This document shows, piece after piece, positions 61,612 through 64,000 of a stretch of DNA of 64,000 nucleotides. The notes under the pieces were generated by a model. It was not told the DNA's origin and made no database searches. It saw only the letters and a list, made by a program, of their open reading frames with translations. Source of the stretch: Bacteroidales bacterium. GTDB taxonomy: Bacteria > Bacteroidota > Bacteroidia > Bacteroidales > VadinHA17. Position 1 is the first letter of the stretch, and the number at the start of each line of letters is the position of its first letter. The position numbers and the translations under genes were made by a program. The stretch is taken from NCBI GenBank assembly GCA_021738535.1, contig JAIPBU010000009.1:1-64000 (forward strand), written 5' to 3'.

Positions 61612-62199
61612 CTAATTAATAGTCAGACTCAGGTTTTTCTCTTCTATCATCTTCCTGAGGTTAATAAGGGCATATCTCATTCTTCCCAGGGCTGTATTAA
61701 TACTTACATCAGTCTGCTCGGCAATTTCCTTAAAGGACAGGCCTGCATAATGCCTTAGCACAACAACTTCACGCTGGTCATCAGGCAATTTATCAATCAG
61801 AATACGGACATTGCTTACTATTTGATCCTTAACAATACTATCCTCGATATTTTCATCTGCAAATTTCTTTTCATTAAACAGGTCTGCTTCATAATCATCA
61901 TTAGATAGCATTCTCATTTGCTTTTCTTTCCTGAAATGATCAATAACAAGGTTATGAGCTATTCTCATTACCCAGGAAAGGAATTTACCATTATCTGTGT
62001 ATTTACCTTTTTTTAGAGAGTGTATGACTTTCAGGAAAGTTTCCTGGAAGATATCTTCAGCAAGGCTCTGTTCACGCACATAAACAGATATATAAGAATA
62101 TACCTTTGTTCTGTGACGCTGTATAAGTTTTTCGATACCGGTGTGGTTACCATTAACAAACTGCTTCACCAGGTCCCGGTCAGTGGTATGTGAATTCAT
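61612..62199 (-). CDS. ECF-type RNA polymerase sigma factor (RpoE-like)
   Basis: A 195-residue extracytoplasmic-function sigma factor. Region 2 has YSYISVYVREQSLAEDIFQE then FLSWVMRIAHNLVIDHFRKE, and region 4 has LPDDQREVVVLRHYAGLSFK followed by IAEQTDVSINTALGRMRYAL. It directs transcription of a stress or envelope regulon that cannot be seen here. No anti-sigma factor with a transmembrane helix adjoins it; the 62-residue gene downstream is the only same-strand neighbour. It diverges from uvrA. Confidence 0.92.
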   Translation of the reverse strand: MNSHTTDRDLVKQFVNGNHTGIEKLIQRHRTKVYSYISVYVREQSLAEDIFQETFLKVIHSLKKGKYTDNGKFLSWVMRIAHNLVIDHFRKEKQMRMLSNDDYEADLFNEKKFADENIEDSIVKDQIVSNVRILIDKLPDDQREVVVLRHYAGLSFKEIAEQTDVSINTALGRMRYALINLRKMIEEKNLSLTIN

Positions 62200-62313
62200 T
62201 CTTACTCGTATTGGTTAAAGAGTAGAATTTATCCTATAAGCAGTTCTCCTTTATTAATGATACAATGTGTTAACTAGTGCAATTAAATAAAAAAATATTA
62301 AAATTAAAAATAT

Positions 62314-62321
62314 TACTTTTG
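62314..62321 (+). promoter_or_regulatory. -7 box upstream of uvrA
   Basis: TACTTTTG followed by T fits the Bacteroidota TAnnTTTG element, 35 bases upstream of the uvrA ATG at 62357. No TTTG is visible at the -33 position. Confidence 0.5.
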
Positions 62322-62356
62322 TTGACCCGTAAAAACAGACAGGTCAAAGAATAAAT

Positions 62357-64000
62357 ATGACAAGGAAATCAAAAGATTATATAAGCATAAAAGGTGCAAG
62401 GGTACACAATCTGAAGAATATAAGCGTAGACATACCACAGGGCAGCTTAATTGTAGTTACGGGTGTTTCTGGTTCAGGAAAATCATCACTGGCGTTTGAC
62501 ACTATTTATGCTGAGGGGCAGAGGCGTTATGTTGAGAGTCTCTCCTCTTATGCAAGGCAGTTTCTTGGAAGGATGGACAAACCGGAGGTAGATTTTATCA
62601 GTGGTATCCCCCCTGCTATAGCTATAGAACAAAAAGTAAATACAAGAAATCCACGTTCAACAGTTGGTACTTCAACTGAGATCTACGATTACCTCAGGTT
62701 ACTTTACTCAAGGCTGGGCACTACTTATTCGCCCGTATCAGGCAAAGAAGTAAAGAAGCACAGCGCAGACGATGTTGTACGCTTTATTGCTTCCCTCGAG
62801 GATGGCCTCAGGCTGCTTCTGCTGGCACCAAACAGGATTCCGGACAGTATTGACATGCAGGAATACCTTTCTTTCCTTAAGAAGCAGGGTTTCAGCAGGG
62901 TCAAAGCAGGCGATAAAATCCTTAAAATAAGCGGGGGCACAGGGATTTCAGAAGAGTTACAAGCAGGAATGGATATCCAGGTTGTTATTGACAGGATCAA
63001 ATCAGGTAAGGACGATGACATGCTGAGCAGGGCAGCAGATTCCGTTGAAACTGCTTTTACTGCAGGTAATGGCAGGTGTTCAATTGAATCTGACGACAAA
63101 AATCTCACTATTCACGAAGAATTCTCCAACAGGTTTGAAGCTGATAATATTGAATTCACTGAACCGGATGAGCACCTGTTCAGTTTTAATAATCCCCTGG
63201 GTGCCTGCCCGGTATGCGAAGGGTACGGAAGGATTATCGGGATAGATGAAGATCTTGTGATTCCGGACCAAAGCCTCTCAATATATGATGATGCAATTGT
63301 ATGCTGGAAGGGTGAGAAAATGAAGAAGTGGAAAGAAAGGCTTATCCGCAATGCATCAGCATTTGCTTTCCCGATTCATAAGCCATGGTACGATCTCACG
63401 GAGCAACAAAAGGAGCTTGTATGGAAAGGTAACCGGTACTTTTACGGTCTGAACCGTTTCTTTGAGTATCTTGAAAAGAAGAAATACAAGATTCAGTACA
63501 GGGTTATGCTAAGCAGGTACAGGGGTAAAACAAGATGTACTGAATGTAAAGGTAACAGGCTGAGAAAAGAAAGCTCATATGTTAAAATCAGGAATCATGC
63601 CATACAGGACCTGATCAATATACCGGTTTCAGAATTATACAAATTTATTACAGGGCTGGAGCTGAGCAAAAATGAAGAGAAGATTGGTGGGCGGATACTC
63701 ACTGAGATCAGGACACGACTGGAATTTTTGCTTAATGTAGGTTTGTCGTATCTCACCCTGAACCGCCTCTCCTCATCACTTTCAGGGGGTGAATCGCAAC
63801 GTATTAACCTTGCAACATCACTGGGAAGCAGCCTTGTAGGGTCACTTTACATACTTGATGAACCAAGTATCGGCCTGCATCCGCGCGACACCAACCTGCT
63901 GGTAAAGGTACTGAAGGATCTCAGGAACATCGGGAATACAGTAATTGTTGTAGAGCATGAAGAAGAGATCATAAAGCAGGCTGACCAGCTTATTGACATA
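62357..64000 (+). CDS. uvrA: Excinuclease ABC subunit A (partial, 5' part)
   Basis: The first 548 codons of UvrA, the damage-recognition ATPase of nucleotide excision repair; the gene runs off the window end without a stop. Seen in order: [16 protein letters not shown], Walker [14 protein letters not shown], the UvrA-specific [18 protein letters not shown], the first zinc-binding CPVCEGYG and CTECKGNRL modules, then the ABC signature [17 protein letters not shown] and Walker [15 protein letters not shown]. The start ATG follows a -7 box. This is the standard UvrA, and the second ABC half lies outside the window. Confidence 0.97.
   Translation, partial: MTRKSKDYISIKGARVHNLKNISVDIPQGSLIVVTGVSGSGKSSLAFDTIYAEGQRRYVESLSSYARQFLGRMDKPEVDFISGIPPAIAIEQKVNTRNPRSTVGTSTEIYDYLRLLYSRLGTTYSPVSGKEVKKHSADDVVRFIASLEDGLRLLLLAPNRIPDSIDMQEYLSFLKKQGFSRVKAGDKILKISGGTGISEELQAGMDIQVVIDRIKSGKDDDMLSRAADSVETAFTAGNGRCSIESDDKNLTIHEEFSNRFEADNIEFTEPDEHLFSFNNPLGACPVCEGYGRIIGIDEDLVIPDQSLSIYDDAIVCWKGEKMKKWKERLIRNASAFAFPIHKPWYDLTEQQKELVWKGNRYFYGLNRFFEYLEKKKYKIQYRVMLSRYRGKTRCTECKGNRLRKESSYVKIRNHAIQDLINIPVSELYKFITGLELSKNEEKIGGRILTEIRTRLEFLLNVGLSYLTLNRLSSSLSGGESQRINLATSLGSSLVGSLYILDEPSIGLHPRDTNLLVKVLKDLRNIGNTVIVVEHEEEIIKQADQLIDI

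Noticed and set aside
1-64000. Insertion sequences, integrases or phage genes
   Set aside because: No transposase, integrase or structural phage gene was recognised anywhere in the window.

Overview
The window comes from the chromosome of a Bacteroidota bacterium, most likely of the Bacteroidales/Marinilabiliales type. This rests on the AT-rich sequence with few Shine-Dalgarno sites, repeated TAnnTTTG -7 promoter boxes (one in the full TTTG-N19-TAnnTTTG form), many Sec or lipobox lipoproteins, a TonB-dependent receptor with a carboxypeptidase-like N-terminal domain, PorT-like barrels, a DUF4251 lipoprotein, a BT_3928-type protein and a folP-cdaA pair. No tRNA, rRNA, transposase, integrase or CRISPR array was seen.

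Layout. 1-430 is non-coding and repeat-rich. 433-1017 is an HD-domain protein. 1187-8168 is a glycoside/sugar oxidation locus: a DUF1080 lipoprotein, three Gfo/Idh/MocA oxidoreductases (two with twin-arginine signals), a Tat-lipoprotein sugar isomerase/epimerase and a DoxX membrane protein. Together they look like the 3-keto-glycoside route, in which C3 is oxidised, the 3-keto sugar is cleaved by DUF1080, and an isomerase acts on the products. 8275-17382 holds an orphan AmmeMemoRadiSam radical SAM enzyme, a class IV aminotransferase, an exonuclease/GIY-YIG fusion, a PhoB/PhoR-like two-component pair, gamma-glutamyltransferase, a small membrane protein and a GT4 glycosyltransferase. 17431-25692 holds an ornithine-cyclodeaminase family enzyme, an NAD-dependent epimerase with murB, mltG, two uncharacterised proteins, cardiolipin synthase and an outer-membrane barrel. 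25758-35779 holds a redoxin with an orphan response regulator, an M28 peptidase, a DUF4251 lipoprotein, a barrel, a zinc-finger protein, ssb, a DPP-IV-like peptidase and iorBA.

35989-45567 holds yjbQ with a Cys-less ArsC-like protein, a PepSY protein, a carboxypeptidase-regulatory protein with a TonB-dependent receptor, an AEC transporter, a TonB-like protein, a YedK-type SOS peptidase, a serine hydrolase and an unrecognised protein. 45714-50431 holds an ankyrin-repeat/beta-barrel fusion, a Cys-rich lipoprotein, a LarA-family protein and a sulfatase. 50495-64000 is mostly core genome: cdaA, folP, tmk, a BT_3928-like protein, tpiA, prmA, a 1501-residue exported protein, rsmE, a decayed SPFH fragment, an ECF sigma factor and the first 548 codons of uvrA.

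The parts most worth a second look are the ankyrin/barrel protein with its overlapping lipoprotein, the ArsC-like pseudoenzyme coupled to yjbQ, the four-repeat OB-like protein downstream of cls, the 1501-residue protein, the SPFH remnant, and the DoxX/Tat-oxidoreductase coupling in the sugar locus. The genome is compact: several same-strand pairs overlap by ATGA or TAATG, and three convergent pairs share overlapping stop codons. All functions are inferred from sequence reading alone; no database search was run.
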